Assembly: GCF_026230105.1 (NCBI RefSeq)
Contig: NC_079482.1
Location: forward strand, 6,138,001-6,202,000
Direction: 5' to 3'
DNA length: 64,000 nt
Source of the DNA: Diorhabda sublineata
Taxonomy: Eukaryota; Arthropoda; Insecta; Coleoptera; Chrysomelidae
Part shown: positions 1 through 11,964 of the stretch, in pieces
How positions within the stretch are numbered: position 1 is the stretch's first letter
Layout of the letters: each line of letters begins with the position of its first letter
Translations under genes and position numbers: made by a program
Notes under the pieces: model-generated
Databases searched by the model: none
What the model was told of the DNA's origin: nothing
Seen by the model: only the letters and a program-made list of their open reading frames with translations

Positions 1-1220
1 TATTTTGCAAGCAGGTCGTATATACCACTGGGGAGATTATAAGCTGGTTATGTTTTTATTTAATATGTCATTTACATATTTAGAAAGATTATGTGTATTA
101 TAATTTTGGCCATGTACTTGTTCCATATTGTTAAGAAGCTTGGTGTTTATCTTGATGGTGAAAATTTTGGGCACTTGGTTAGTAGATGCTGTAGGTATCT
201 TGCATATCTCAAATTTTGGGGGCTCACTTTTAGTAATTGAATAACTATGAGTAATCTTAGTGTGGTCTATTCATAACCTGGTTAACTTAAGTGACCTTTG
301 CTGATTGAATACGACCAGTGTTTCACTTTTGGATGTTTACCAGTCGCTTTATCACAGTTTTGATTCGTTTTATATCTTTGTTCTTTACTGTTTGTACTTA
401 AATCATGATTTCACTGATCACTGCTTGTCGAACATTCGTTTCCACGGATACCAGTATGAGAAGGAACCCAAAGTATTTCCACATAATTATTCATTTGTCC
501 TAACTGTGATAATCCGACTTTAATTGAGAATGCTATTGGGTGTTTTAAAAAAAAGTGATCCCGTCTTTAGGATCTATATAAAACTGAAAAATATTAGGGG
601 TTTGCTCAATAAAAGATTAAGTATTCAATATAAAGAGTGTCGAAGAAAAAAATTATATATTTGTACGGTTTTGCCGCAACTACTGGCAATATTGCATTGA
701 AATTTTATCCAATTATGTTTTAGAAGCTGATAGGTACATCCAAAGAATTTGTTTTTATGTCTGACCCTCATACAGGGCGCTAGTCACACGGTTTGTATCA
801 ACTAGTATTGAACATAGCTTGTTCAAAATTGGATTGGATGCTTGTTTAGGATGCATCTGTATATGTTCAATAAAATTGTGGAAAATTATCAAGTCTTTAG
901 TAATTTTGGGAGTTTCTAATTTGTTAAAGTTGCACAGTGAAGCGTCGGATGGAGGGATATCGGTTTGATTTGGAGCTCTGCAAGAAATAAAACTGGCTCT
1001 TATACAAAAGCGAATTTGTTTTGGTGTTTACCGAATGTGGAGTTTTGTATGGATTGTGAAGTAGGCGCGATTAGTGTAGACTAGATTCTGCTGGTTTGTT
1101 TCTTTTCTTAGAGCTATGTTTTGAATGGTTTCTAATTGGTTCCAAATAGTTTTCTTGGCATCTACATGTATTATAGAGCAGTAGAGTGAATAAGTGCTTT
1201 ATATATGTGCATTAAACAGG
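1..1220 (-). mobile_element. LINE (jockey/I-like) ORF2 C-terminal relic with RNase H
   Basis: Reading the minus strand, the C-terminal end of a non-LTR retrotransposon ORF2 can be followed from about 1165 down to the window edge. Near 1095-1165 there is a stretch like KTIWNQLETIQNIALRKETN, the usual 'QN.ALR' linker after the reverse transcriptase. Near 433-485 is EILWVPSHTGIRGNE, the last catalytic block of an RNase H domain (WVPSHxGIxGNE). A weak 'HLLTKCPKF' like the Cys/His tail follows near 150-190. RNase H next to such a linker is known from jockey-, I- and R1-type LINEs. Several stops and frameshifts break the frame, so this is a dead copy. Its 3' end lies outside the window. The exact clade is my inference. 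Confidence 0.7.
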
Positions 1221-2785
1221 TATAATCAGATCAACAAATAATGTGATCATAATAAACATACAACATGAACTTTTTTCGTAATTTTGACATTGATTTGAGT
1301 ATTTTTTAAGCACAAATATACTAGAATATCATTTTTATATTTATAATAGATAATTTCACTTGTAACAAGAAAGTATTTACCACAAAACAAGGATGTTTCA
1401 AGGATATGGTACAATAGAAGTGAATCTGTGATATTAGTAATATCAGTTTTAAAGTATTATTATTATTAATATTAAGTATTGATCAAGTATAGTATTGTGC
1501 TTGCGTATTCGTCATTTGAGTAAGCGTCAAGACATTACCACGAAAACATTTTAACACTACGCGTTTTTTATGATATTCAAATTAAAAACGTCGGAAATCC
1601 TGGGACTTGTGAGGTGCTATCATTTGAAAAATGGCCAGACTGCCGTTTTCCAAAACAAGAAGATTAGTGCGACTGATAAACTGGTCACTAAAGGTTACTA
1701 GGCCACCACAAATTTCCTAAAAAATAAGTTGCTTACTAATAACCATAAAAATATTAACGATCAGAGCAGCTTTGACCCTTTTTGGATAGAAATTGTCATT
1801 CATTAGAAAATTGAATCATTGCTGATGAGCATGTCAACTTGGAGACAAAAAATAAAAATAATATTTGTAAACTTATCATCAATGACGACTATGACTTCTG
1901 TCTTTTAGTATATTTCGCCTGCATTTCTTTGAAATTGTTCCAATCTTTACCAAGCCCCTCTGATTCCTTCACAGCTTTCAATATCTCCATACAAATCTAA
2001 GTATCTACTAGTAGACTGGACCAGTAGACTGGTCCTATCAAATAAACTCCTGTTGTCAACCGAATATATTGTTTAATATGTGATTGAATTGAAGACATAA
2101 TTACAAAATGCCTCTATTGAGCTTCCCGAATAAAGCAGCCCAATTTTGAAGCAAAGTGAAGAGATAAAATTTTTCACCGTCCAATCTGGTGTTCTATGGC
2201 TATAATAGAAAATCTAGACTTAAGCTCAAATTAGAGTTAGGCTAAACATATATGTTAAAGCTCTTTGTACAGTTCCAAAGTATTAATAAATGCTCCAGAT
2301 TTAATTGTTTTTAAATCATCAAGGAAGTTTGTGCTGCTTTTCAAACTCGGAGAAATGATTGAATCTCCGTTACTTCTAAGATTCATTCGAATCTATTGTT
2401 TAAATAGGAACGGAATACACTCTAAACGCAGTATTATCATCATTTCTCATTATAATTTTTATAATAGAAGATATTATACTTATAGGGTTGGAAGTTCAGG
2501 TAATTTCCATCAAGGACGATAATGGCTACTGTTCTTTTGTATAGACAAGGTGTGTTTGCTTTCCTTTGAAATTATGCCAATCTTTTGTAAGTTGCTCTTA
2601 TTTGTTTAGAGCTTCAGGTTTCTCTAAATAAATCTTAATAGATACGAGGAGACTGAAAACTGGTCATATCAAATGTATTTATGGCTTCTTGATGTCAATA
2701 AATAACCGACTACATTGCTAAATATGTGACAATGCTCTAACACTTAGAGATCTCAATAAATGATTCATTGTGATATAGGAATACG
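1221..2785. other. AT-rich DNA with no recognised gene
   Basis: Only short open frames without recognisable motifs are present. I see no RNA gene, TIR or array. The last part (about 2790-2830) carries 'actgagatatagggtgtt', which resembles the outer end of the IS630-like element that follows. Confidence 0.5.
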
Positions 2786-2789
2786 AATC

Positions 2790-3496
2790 CTTAAGGGGGC
2801 CTAGTTACTGAGATATAGGGTGTTGAAATAAAAAATTTACCATAAATCAAGAACACTTAATGTTTTTTTCAAATTTGTTGACCAATATACTCCTTAATAA
2901 AGTAATATTTTGACATAAACAAATTTTGGAAACATTTAACCAGTGGCGGTGTCACTGGCGCAAATTATTTTTTTATTTTGTTTCAAGTTGCCTGATTATT
3001 TTTAGTTAAAAAACTAATAATCTTTTATGGAGCTAAAATGAAAGGTGTTGTAGAAATTTGCCTCTAAGCAAAAGTCTGCAGCAAAAGTAATTTACTAATA
3101 AATTGATTATTCATTTAATTACGAATAACGATTAAGCGTGAGTGGTTTAAAACAATTAAAAATTATTCATCATCTCAATTTTTCAAACTTCAATACATTC
3201 AATACATCGTTTTGTCATTGAAAAACGTGTCTTTGAGAATAAATCTGGATGAGGTTGAATGATTTCTGCCGCAGCTTGAATTCTAGCTATTAGATCTTGT
3301 TCAGATACGATGATTGTTTCGTACACTGAAGACTTCATATAGCCCTATTTAAAAAAATTGATAGGAATTAAGTTAGGAGATTTTGGAGGCCAGCAATTTG
3401 GTCCACCCCGACCAATCCATTTTTCTCTAAAACGTCTGTTTAAGTAATTTCTTGCTGCAGCAAAATGAATAGATGCCCCATCGTGTTTAAGAGGAA
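2790..3496 (-). mobile_element. IS630/mariner-like transposase, C-terminal half (relic)
   Basis: The minus strand from 3496 to about 3187 reads as the C-terminal half of an IS630-Tc1-mariner type DDE transposase: KHDGASIHFAAARNYLNRRF, which contains the second catalytic Asp in HDGA, then WIGRGGPNCWPPKSPNLIP and INFFK*GYMKSSVYET, ending at a natural stop. One stop interrupts the FLWG-type block. The third acidic block reads SPN where the family has SPD, so the last catalytic residue seems lost. The matching N-terminal and central part lies immediately beyond, on the opposite strand (3500-4060), so the element has been inverted in the middle. Confidence 0.8.
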
Positions 3497-3499
3497 ATA

Positions 3500-4060
3500 T
3501 TAAATGATATTTTTGAAAGGTCATCTTTGAGTACTCGAAATGTAGTTCGCGCTTTAAGAGTGGACCTTTCTACTGTAAGGAAACTTTTAAAAGAACAAGT
3601 GTTAAATCCATACATATTGGCTAGTGTTCAAGCATTAGAACCTAGAGGTGCGTTTTGAATTTTCAAATTGGTATTTACAAAAATGTCGCGAAAAACGAAA
3701 TTTTCCAAAATATGTGTTACATACCGACGAGGCTAGATTTACTAGAGAAGGAATTTTCATCTCTATAAATAGTCACGTTTGGGATGAAGAAAATCTGCAC
3801 TTTGTATTCGGTTAATGTGTGTAGGTATGGTTAAAACTCGCTTAATCAGGTCTTACATTTTACCAAATAAATTAAATGGAGCAATTTATACGTGCTTTCT
3901 GGAAGAAATGTTGGATGAATTGTTAGAGAATGTACCGTTAAATATTAGACAATACATGTGGTTTCAACCTGTAGAATGCTAACATTACGTATCCATAAGA
4001 CGGCAGTTATACTTTAAACCAAATATTTGGGGATACCCGGATAGACAGATAAGGTTGACA
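3500..4060 (+). mobile_element. IS630/mariner-like transposase, N-terminal and central part (relic)
   Basis: The plus strand holds RALRVDLSTVRKLLKEQ (end of the helix-turn-helix region), the first catalytic block HTDEARFTREGIF, NSHVWDEENLH, then KLNGAIYTCFLEEML and VPLNIRQYMWFQ, where the copy breaks just before the HDGA block. At least three frame changes and stops occur. In this family the blocks run TDEA, then HDGA, then SPD; here the first is on the plus strand and the other two are on the adjacent minus-strand piece. The missing block begins almost exactly where the inverted partner starts, so both pieces probably come from one element. Confidence 0.75.
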
Positions 4061-4326
4061 GTCCTCCAATTCAAACCAAATATTCAGCTATAATACATAC
4101 ATACAATCTAGACATAGCTTTATATGTATTGTAATTTGCTAGATATTTAATACATACTATTATTAGATGAAGCTTCAGGTTTTATTTCCAATTTTTTTTT
4201 CTGAAATTTGGCACTAAGTAAGATCATGGGGCGACCATTTTTTAGAATAGACAATATATGTCTGCATTATACTACATTCAACCTCTACTAAAATACCATT
4301 ACTTTTACTCCCAGAGCTGGCTACAA

Positions 4327-5163
4327 AAAATAGGGTCAATAAGGTGCGAGCCATTTCAGCTTGTAAACTGGCGGCACCAACTTAGTACATCATCATACGC
4401 CACTTCTTAAGGTTAGCACAGGTCGGATATGAAAATGTCAGCCGGTTTTCCTGAACGAAAAAATTGGCTGAAAAACTTCATAACGGGCTCGCGTGAAACC
4501 TTTTGTAATGTGCGGTTTAGGCCTCAAATATGAGCGGTGTAATAGGGCGAGAAGTTTTGCAGGCCGGAAAACTCATCTGAAAAACCTCGCTCGAATATGT
4601 GGAAAATGAGTAAGCGCTATAAAATCACGCGCACAATAAAAAATGATAATATTTCAGCGAGTTTTCATTGTATCCTGAAGTTTTTTTTAATTTCGGGTAG
4701 CTCAAACAGATATTTTGAGTGGAAACATCAAAAATAATTTTCCATTAAGCCGAAAATTTCCATTTCAAATATTCGCCGATTTTTTTCGGAGGTTTTCCGA
4801 CCTGCAAAACTTCTTGCGCTATCACACTGCTCTTAGTTGAGACCCCAAAAACCTAATAAAAAAGTTTCGCGCGAGCAAGTTATGAGGTTTTTCAGATGAA
4901 TTTTCCGGCACGTTCGATAACTCTTACGAGGGTTTTCCGGCCTCCAAACTTCTTGCGCTATTACATAGCTCTTATTTGAGTTTACCAAAGTTTTCACGCG
5001 CGTCCGTTACGAGTTTTTCAGCCCATTTTTTCGCTCGGGAAAACCGGATGGCATTTTAATATTCGACCTGTGTTGACCTTAAGAAGTGGCGTTTGGTGAT
5101 GTACTAAGTTGGGGCCGCCAGTTTACAAGCTGAAATGGCGCGCACCTTAACGATCCTATTTTT
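4327..5163. mobile_element. Fold-back transposon of about 0.84 kb with arms of nearly 0.4 kb
   Basis: The two ends are near-perfect inverted copies: 'taaggtgcgagccatttcag' at 4340 pairs with 'ctgaaatggcgcgcacctta' at about 5130-5149, and the match continues inward through 'tagtacatca', 'gccacttcttaaggt' and a GAAAAACCTC-type module. The arms extend to roughly 4700 and 4770. A module around 'agaagttttgcaggccggaaaa' occurs once in the left arm (about 4550) and twice in the right arm (about 4800 and 4940). No coding sequence is visible. The base composition is richer in GC than the surroundings. It fits a non-autonomous fold-back DNA transposon; the family is unknown and I could not fix a target duplication. 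Confidence 0.8.
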
Positions 5164-5269
5164 ATCTATTTTAAACGAAATCCTTCCCAAGCGCACCAAT
5201 TTTTATTTAAAATTTTATAGGGGATAATAATATCCCTAGAGAGCAGGTGATTCCATTTATTAAAATGTA

Positions 5270-5465
5270 TTCCAAGATTTTCTTATACCTTACCTTACCA
5301 ATTGGTGCTACGGTCCTTAAAGGCTTGGCCTCCCGGACAACTGTCCCTCGTTCTTCTCGATGTAGTACTTTCTCTGCAAGTTTCGGACGCCTAGTTTTTT
5401 ATTTCCTGTCGTCCTATCATAATGTGCGTGGTCGTCCTGGTAGTCTGCGGCCTTCCAGTTTTTAC
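5270..5465 (-). mobile_element. LINE (RTE-like) 3' end with short tandem tail
   Basis: The minus strand reads a LINE-type C-terminus: GRPQTTRT near the start and EERGTVVREAKPLRTV near the end, like the DRxxWRxxVxEAK block that closes many RTE/craniofacial-type LINE ORFs. It is followed by GTAAGGTAAGGTATAAG, a simple tail as seen in LINEs without poly(A). The body is 5'-truncated and has stops and frame changes. The family assignment rests on these short blocks only. Confidence 0.5.
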
Positions 5466-5469
5466 GGTT

Positions 5470-6334
5470 AATTTATAATATTTATAAATATTCAACAAAA
5501 TAATTCATTTGATAGTTTAATACCTTACTATATAATAAAATATAATCTAACCTATAACAGCTGTCATGATAAATATACGTTTGGTATACTATTAACAGAC
5601 GTTCTTAGAAATATGACCCCATTCTTTGGTTCCATTGCTTGTCGATAGTATAATTTGCTCGTCTTTTACATTTTACCAACAATTGAAATATAGATAAGGA
5701 ATGATAATTATTGTTGCTTGATAAATATTATAATAAACATTTTATTCAGCGCATTTTTGATCATCTAACAATCGACAGAATTTATATTCGACATTTCCTT
5801 ATTTAGCGCCTTCAGAGATTGTACCATCGCGATACAAATTACCATGGATATTCTTGCTTCCTAATCTTTAAATCTCAACGTTTCATTCAATCGCAAATGA
5901 CACCATTTACTATGGACAACTATGAGAATATATTATGACATACATACGTCATTTTTATAATTGATCGAAATACTAGATACAAATTATTCATTACGAGATA
6001 TTTTGCTGTTTTATTATGAAGAAAAAATGAAAGTAGCAGTCATACAACAGGTGTTCTAATAGAAATTTTATACCTCCTCCAACCAAAAAAAAAAGAATTT
6101 CTTCAAAATGTAGAAAATAGAATTCTAAAAATAGTAGAGATGATGGAGGAGATTGACAGGAGACATTTCTTTATTGAGCTACTCGGATCAATTCTCAATG
6201 GAATCATTTTCAAGACAAATCCATATAAATAGTTATCAAATTCTGTGAAGGTCGCCGAAACACATTTTCAAAGATAACTGAAATATAAACTGTTATAAAT
6301 GGTCAAGACTACAATTAAAAGAACTAAACACAAG
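5470..6334. other. No recognised feature
   Basis: AT-rich sequence with short meaningless frames. I see no motif, repeat or RNA gene that I can support. Confidence 0.5.
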
Positions 6335-6336
6335 TA

Positions 6337-6956
6337 TACAGGTTGTTCCGGAACTTGATGTGAAAAATTCGGTGAATAGATGACGTGAAAATAATGCTGT
6401 GACTTAAAACCTCGTTTCTGAGTTATAGGCCTTGACAATTGCGAAATCAGAACTTTAATTTAAGCATATAATTATACATTCGAACATTATGATTTTTTAA
6501 TGGATGATTACGTATGTCCGTGTAGTGTGTTTGACGTAATAAATAATTCGAAACTACATTCTGAAGGTCTGGGGCGGCTCACTCCCAATGGTTAACAATC
6601 CCTAACTTTTACAGGGACAACTTGTACAATCTAAATATAACAAAAATGATTTTTTTCAATCGATTGGAAACCGTTCGCCACAAAGAGATATTCTGAAGGG
6701 AATTATCATAAATTGTAATTATTTATCGAAAATACTTAGAGGTGGGATTAAAACACAATCAAACATCTCTAATTGAACTGCACACTGTCAAACAACGTAT
6801 TAGTTACATGAGGAAAAAATTAAAATGTAGAAAAATTTAGTTACTTAGCCTATAACTCAGAAACGAGAGTTCGTATGAGACAATTTTCTCTACCTCTTTA
6901 TTTTCACGTCATCTACTTACTTAAATTTTTTGCATAAAGTCCCGGAACACCCTGTA
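6337..6956. mobile_element. TA-flanked MITE with TIRs of about 100 bp
   Basis: The element begins TACAGGTTGTTCCGGAAC and ends with the inverted copy GTCCCGGAACACCCTGTA, each bordered by TA. The arms continue inward for about 100 bp, sharing 'gatgacgtgaaaataa' and 'tcgtttctgagttatagg' in inverted order (6381-6430 and 6840-6920). TA duplication and a TACAGGGTG-type end are hallmarks of the Tc1/mariner/IS630 superfamily. The IS630-like relic near 18300 starts with a similar TACAGGGCG end, so this MITE may be a deletion derivative of that group. The centre holds no readable transposase. Confidence 0.8.
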
Positions 6957-7236
6957 TAGAAACTTGAGGTTAAATAAAAAAAATTTGATCTTCTATTGTT
7001 GGTTATGATACAGTGTATTCCTCGTAAAAGTATTCCATACAAAGTCTACATCGTTAGTTCAATAAAAAATTACTCTAAGGATTCAAGTATATTATTCTTC
7101 TGTAATTCTATCACATTTTTCTGTAGCAATTCTGCAAGATTTGCAGATGAAGTTACGTATATTCTCGATTTTAGTTGTCCCCACAAAAAATAGGACGATC
7201 AGGAGATCTAGTCGGCAAATCTATTGACTCCGATGT

Positions 7237-7745
7237 CTATTCAAAATCTTCTTCCACTTGCGCTTGCCCTGTATTCTCCAAATTCCTTAGTCTCGATTTT
7301 GGGATATCAATGAACATGATTCGCCCCATCTCTTTGGGGTCTACCTGCTGATCCTCCCCCATTCTGTCTCTCTCTGTTAGCTGGTCGCATGCCCGTCTAA
7401 TGTCGGAACTGCCTTTTCTGTCCCATGTAAATGATTCGACCAATCTCTTTGGGATCTGCCTGCTAATCTTCCTCCATTCTGTCGACGTGTGCCTTCCATT
7501 CTCGCCTTCTCTTGCGTACCCAGTTGACTACCTCTGTTAGCTGGTCGGATGCCTGTCTAATGTCGAAACAGAGTTTTCTGTCACAGCTTGTATCTGTTTG
7601 CATATACGCACTTTGCTTGTAGTGGACATGAATTTGTTGTGCCCTATAACGTCGCGCAAACTTCCGGAGAGTCTATCGTCAATTTGCAGCGTACTGGGTC
7701 TTTACATTTTTTCATAGACTTTGTCTGGGGATAGATATCTTCATA
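7237..7745 (-). mobile_element. LINE (RTE/craniofacial-type) reverse transcriptase C-terminal relic
   Basis: On the minus strand the blocks MKKCKDPVRCKLTIDS, SLSGSLRDVIGHNKF, then VVNWVRKRRREWKAHVDRME can be read in order. They match the tail of the widespread insect LINE ORF whose C-terminus carries 'PLRCKLE', 'LEEEVRDQVNKANR' and 'KRKxEWNEHIxRM'. Segments between these blocks are missing or frameshifted. The most 3' part is duplicated (see the repeat at 7314-7586). No 5' end, endonuclease or palm motif remains. Confidence 0.65.
7314..7586. repeat. Imperfect tandem duplication inside the LINE tail
   Basis: Two adjacent units share 'ctctttggg(g/a)tct' near their start and 'ctgttagctggtcg(c/g)atgcc' near their end. 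Unit 1 is about 7314-7430, unit 2 about 7431-7586. Unit 1 lacks about 40 bases present in unit 2 (the part coding the KRRREWKAHV block on the minus strand). Confidence 0.7.
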
Positions 7746-9935
7746 TTGAACTGTTCTACCAACAGAAAGAACTGGAAAATGAGTCAACAGCTACTCTTAA
7801 AGCTTGCGGTATTATTGCAAACAGGAGATTATTATCTTGTTCAATAGCCGAGCAACGAAAACTGTGAAACCTCTATCCATATCCTTTCGTGAAAGACTAC
7901 GGAATATTCCGTATCCTGAAGGGGTAGGATTAACAAGTAAGATGGAAAAACTGAGAATCCTCTGTACCACAACAAGAAAGGGAGGCATAAAGCAAGACGA
8001 AAAAATTTGAAAACGAAACAAGAACTAATAGAAATAATGAACAGTTCAGTTCCTGTGAATATATGTCAAACATAAAGATATATATTTTAACAAATGAAAT
8101 AATAGAGAAATTGTTGAGCTACTTGCTATAGTCCAGACCACTACACATGGTAGCGTATTTGATATAAGAGGAAGATATACTTACGACGATGGACTTTTTA
8201 AAAGGAAAGAGATTAACAGATCAGCTGTAAATAGTAGGTTCACCAGTATCGCAGCAAGAAAACGGGATACCATAAATCCTCTGGTTGCTATAGAGCATAG
8301 TTTAGCATCATTATGTCGCAGCTATTTTCGCTCTTTTTGCGAAACATTGCTGACATGAGAAGCGTCAACAATTTAATAGATTGGATTTTATTTTGAAAGG
8401 ATTGGAAATTAAAAATTGATTTATCTTCTATTCAGGTTATTGTCATATATAAGAAATGATCGTTTGAGATAATTGACAAATCCCGTTGTCAACAGTGCTT
8501 CGTTCGATTGGAAGGTATTTCTGTATAACTGATGTGAACATAAATAAACTAGCGTTGTACTACATGAAATCGAAATTATCAACAAGAAAAAATAACAATG
8601 AAATCGTTAGATTTATGCAGCAATTTAACAATTTTCTTCGACATTCCCGCGAACAACATCGTACTTCTAGATGAGTGTAGTTGATTGAATAAAATTGTTT
8701 TCCAAATTAATTGTTGTTAGCAGATTGTATACGAGGAAAGTAAATAGTATGTATCACTCGAGGAAACTTTAATAGCCTTATTTCTCAATCCAAATAATTG
8801 TTCCTTCTCATTATTCTGTCAGGCGGTGATAGATGACAAATTGTCCTAACAGTCGAAGATTACATTAACAGTAGGAATTTACTTGAAGAATGATTAGAAC
8901 ATACTGCAAATAAAAGAAAAATTTGAAGAATTTATCATTGATAGAAGTTCAAACTGAAAAAAAACTCCCTCAACATATTTTACGAAAGTTTTAAGAGCAG
9001 CAGCATCATAAATGACATCATCAGGAAATACTAATCAGATAGAGATGATCTATTAAATGGACTGCTGATCAGAATTTACGCAGCGTTTTAAAAGTATATT
9101 CAATTTTTGATTGTTATACATCGTCTAAAAATTTTCCATCAAAAAGGGGCAAATGCTTTCATAGCAAAAAAATACAAAAAAATTTAGTTTTTCACCCTGG
9201 ACAAAGAAAAAATTATAAACCTAGTGAAATTTTCTATTTTTTGATATTTCTCCAAGGAGCAAGTTAGTTTTAACATAGTTAAATTAATTATGTATATACT
9301 CGCTTTTTATTAAATTAGGGGTATATTTATTTATCGTAGATCTATCTATTTCATGATAGAAAAATGGTTCAAATATGGGACAGAGTAGGTCCCGTCGGGA
9401 CATTTTGAACTAAACTTAAAGTACTGGACGTCCCGGGAAATGCGAGAACGCATGGCATTACCCTGAAGAAAGAAAAAGATAACCACACACTACTTTCAAC
9501 ACAAAGTAAAATTAAAGAAAAGCCGAAAAAAGAACGTATTCGATATGATAGGGCGGTTTTTAATGCCGCGTTCTTTGGGGTATGTAACTATAAGTTTGGT
9601 TGAGTGTCACCTTGTGATACATTCACGAAACAGTTCCAATCTACTATAACATTTACATGATTCAGGGAGAGGTAATTAAATACCGTCTTACTGAGTTCAA
9701 GTCTATTGGAAATCTCTTTTCTTTCGTCAAACAGTGCATATATTGTTACTTCGCCGTGTCGTCCTCCCACCTATTAATTGGCAACGATAACAATTTCATT
9801 ATATTAATAAAATGAATCTGAGATAATATTACTGTATAAAATAAATAATTATGCAATACTTAATAATTTTGTTAGTGAATTATTGTACAGAAATAAAAAT
9901 AATCTTCTCTTCATGCTTCTAATCATTTTCTCTGT
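7746..9935. other. No recognised feature
   Basis: Short open frames at 7804-8010, 8486-8674 and 9588-9770 show no family motif that I recognise. There is no TIR, array or RNA gene. The section probably contains further eroded repeats that cannot be named by eye. Confidence 0.45.
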
Positions 9936-9939
9936 GGAC

Positions 9940-11010
9940 ACCCTCTTTGCCTTTGCGTTTCTTCCCCGTTAATAAATGTCGTTTCGCCCATAAGTTTATT
10001 TGTTTTTTTTCTTTTTTGTTCATCATCCACCTTTCGCTGCTATACAGCCTCGTTGGTTTTCCCTCTCGACAGTCTATTGTCGATTTTCCTGGTTTCACCT
10101 CCTTTGTTTGTTACTGCTACACCCAGGTATTCGAACCACTGTACTTTATCAAATCTATATTCCCTGTTCTGCTTTGTGTTCACTTTTAATTGGTTAAAGT
10201 TTTTCATATCACTTCTCATCTTCATTTTTTTTCTATATCCTTTTTCGTTCTATTTCTATCTCTAAATCATCCCCTGGGTCCAGATGACACTAATTCTCAG
10301 GATGATTTCTAGTAAGAGTTAAAACAGCACTGTTGATAGTGGGTCTTTAAACTTTCTGTTCATTTGGCTTTGATTAGTTCATTCTTAGTCTTATTTAGTG
10401 TTATTTTAACCAAATTTAGTATTTTCTTAGGTATTCCGAATGCTGCTGGCGCCTGGAACAAATGTTTTCCTTATTGAATTATATGATTGCTTGGTATCCA
10501 CAAAGAGAAGCTTCAAGTTTAATTCTTGGTTATAGCTATTTTCTAGATTGCCTTCAGAATGAAAGTTAATAACTAATTGACTCCTCCTTTTTTAATCCCC
10601 TCTGGTACTGGTCCAATTGATTGCCTAATGATTCCAGCTAGTGATATCCCTTTAATCACGTTATTTATTGGGTAAATAATTGCATTATCTCATTCGTTTG
10701 GCACTTGGTTCCATATGTTTTTAATTGAATTATATATTTCCTTCTTCATGGGTTCACCATCATACTTCATTGGAATCCCATTCTTACCGACACTTTTGCT
10801 GGTGTTTGTTCTACTCAGACTGTCACCCCTTCTTCAAACTCATCTTCCTCGTTTTCTCATATTTCATCATTTAGCAGTTCATTGAAATATTCCTTCCACA
10901 TATCCAGTTTACCCCCCTTTTTTACCCCCTACGAGTGAGCCATTTTGTCTCTTTAATATTTTTGTTTGGTTGTATTTTGGTATCTTACTTCTTTTTGCCT
11001 CTTGATAAAA
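9940..11010 (-). mobile_element. LINE reverse transcriptase relic
   Basis: Minus-strand blocks in order: MWKEYFNELLND with an acidic run after it (about 10840-10920; the 'W..YF..LLN' linker before the RT domain), scattered remnants, then FEYLGVAVTNKGGE followed by an RLSRGKTNEA-like segment (about 10050-10150). FxYLGxxxTxxG is the thumb-proximal block of RTE/CR1-like LINE reverse transcriptases. The YADD catalytic box is not recognisable and many stops occur, so the copy is inactive. Neither the 5' end nor a tail can be fixed. Confidence 0.65.
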
Positions 11011-11960
11011 ATTTCTTCTTTGTACATATAATGCCTTTCAATTATTCATAGTTTGTCTTCCAACATGAAAAATATACAGTGTTATTCACAAGAATCACCA
11101 ATAAGAAAAATTAACAGTAACATCAATTTATATTTAGAATATAACAGGGAGGTTCTACAAAACGTTTAGGAAATGATAAAAATGATCAATATTGAATATC
11201 GATTCAGGCATTTTAACTGTCATCATTGTTAATAGATGATTATTTCATTTATTTTATTGCTGTATTTGGATTTAAACAAAGGATATACAAAATGGTCGTG
11301 CGCCAATGTGTTAATTGAATACGCTTGGACTATCAAATGTATGATCAAGATGGGATACGTGTGATTTATGGTTACAAGGAGGCACTACATATTTAGACCA
11401 TCAATAATTTAATTAGTAGTAGAGCATATTATTGCCGTTGGTGAAAGTCACGAAATAGATGATGTACAAGGTGAACTCAGTACAGTTCTTTTTGAATAAA
11501 TCACTTTAAGAGTAGATTAGCATCTATCATTTTGAAAAGTGACCGTTATTTACGTTCAGTTGAATTTTTTTCTTAAGACGCGCTGTCAGGTTAATTAATA
11601 AAAACAGTATCGGCGAGAGTAGTATTTAATTCTGAACCAGATTGATCTCGAAAATAATTGATCGATATTATAAGGTATAAATTATAGCAGTTAATGACTG
11701 TAATGATTGTTTTACAGCAATTCCTTCCCTAGTTAATTGAAAGAAATTGAAAAAGGCTCGCCTACTATCGACATATTTGATTATAGTAATCGCTGAATGC
11801 TCTACTGTTCGTATTTTCTGGGGATTTACAATATTTCAGATGTGACCCCTTCGAATAATAGGACAAGGCCCAATTAATTAAAGCCTCGACATTTCCTAAG
11901 AAACATTAATGGAAAGTTGCATTCGAGTTACTTATTGAATTTACTTATTTGCAATTTTGT
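11011..11960. other. No recognised feature
   Basis: AT-rich sequence without readable motifs, TIRs or arrays. Confidence 0.5.
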
Positions 11961-11964
11961 ACAA

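Noticed and set aside
305..523. Plus-strand open frame of 72 residues
   Set aside because: It lies antisense to the LINE RNase H block WVPSHTGIRGNE, which explains the sequence better.
5247..5471. Plus-strand open frame of 74 residues
   Set aside because: Antisense to LINE tail blocks and without motif of its own.
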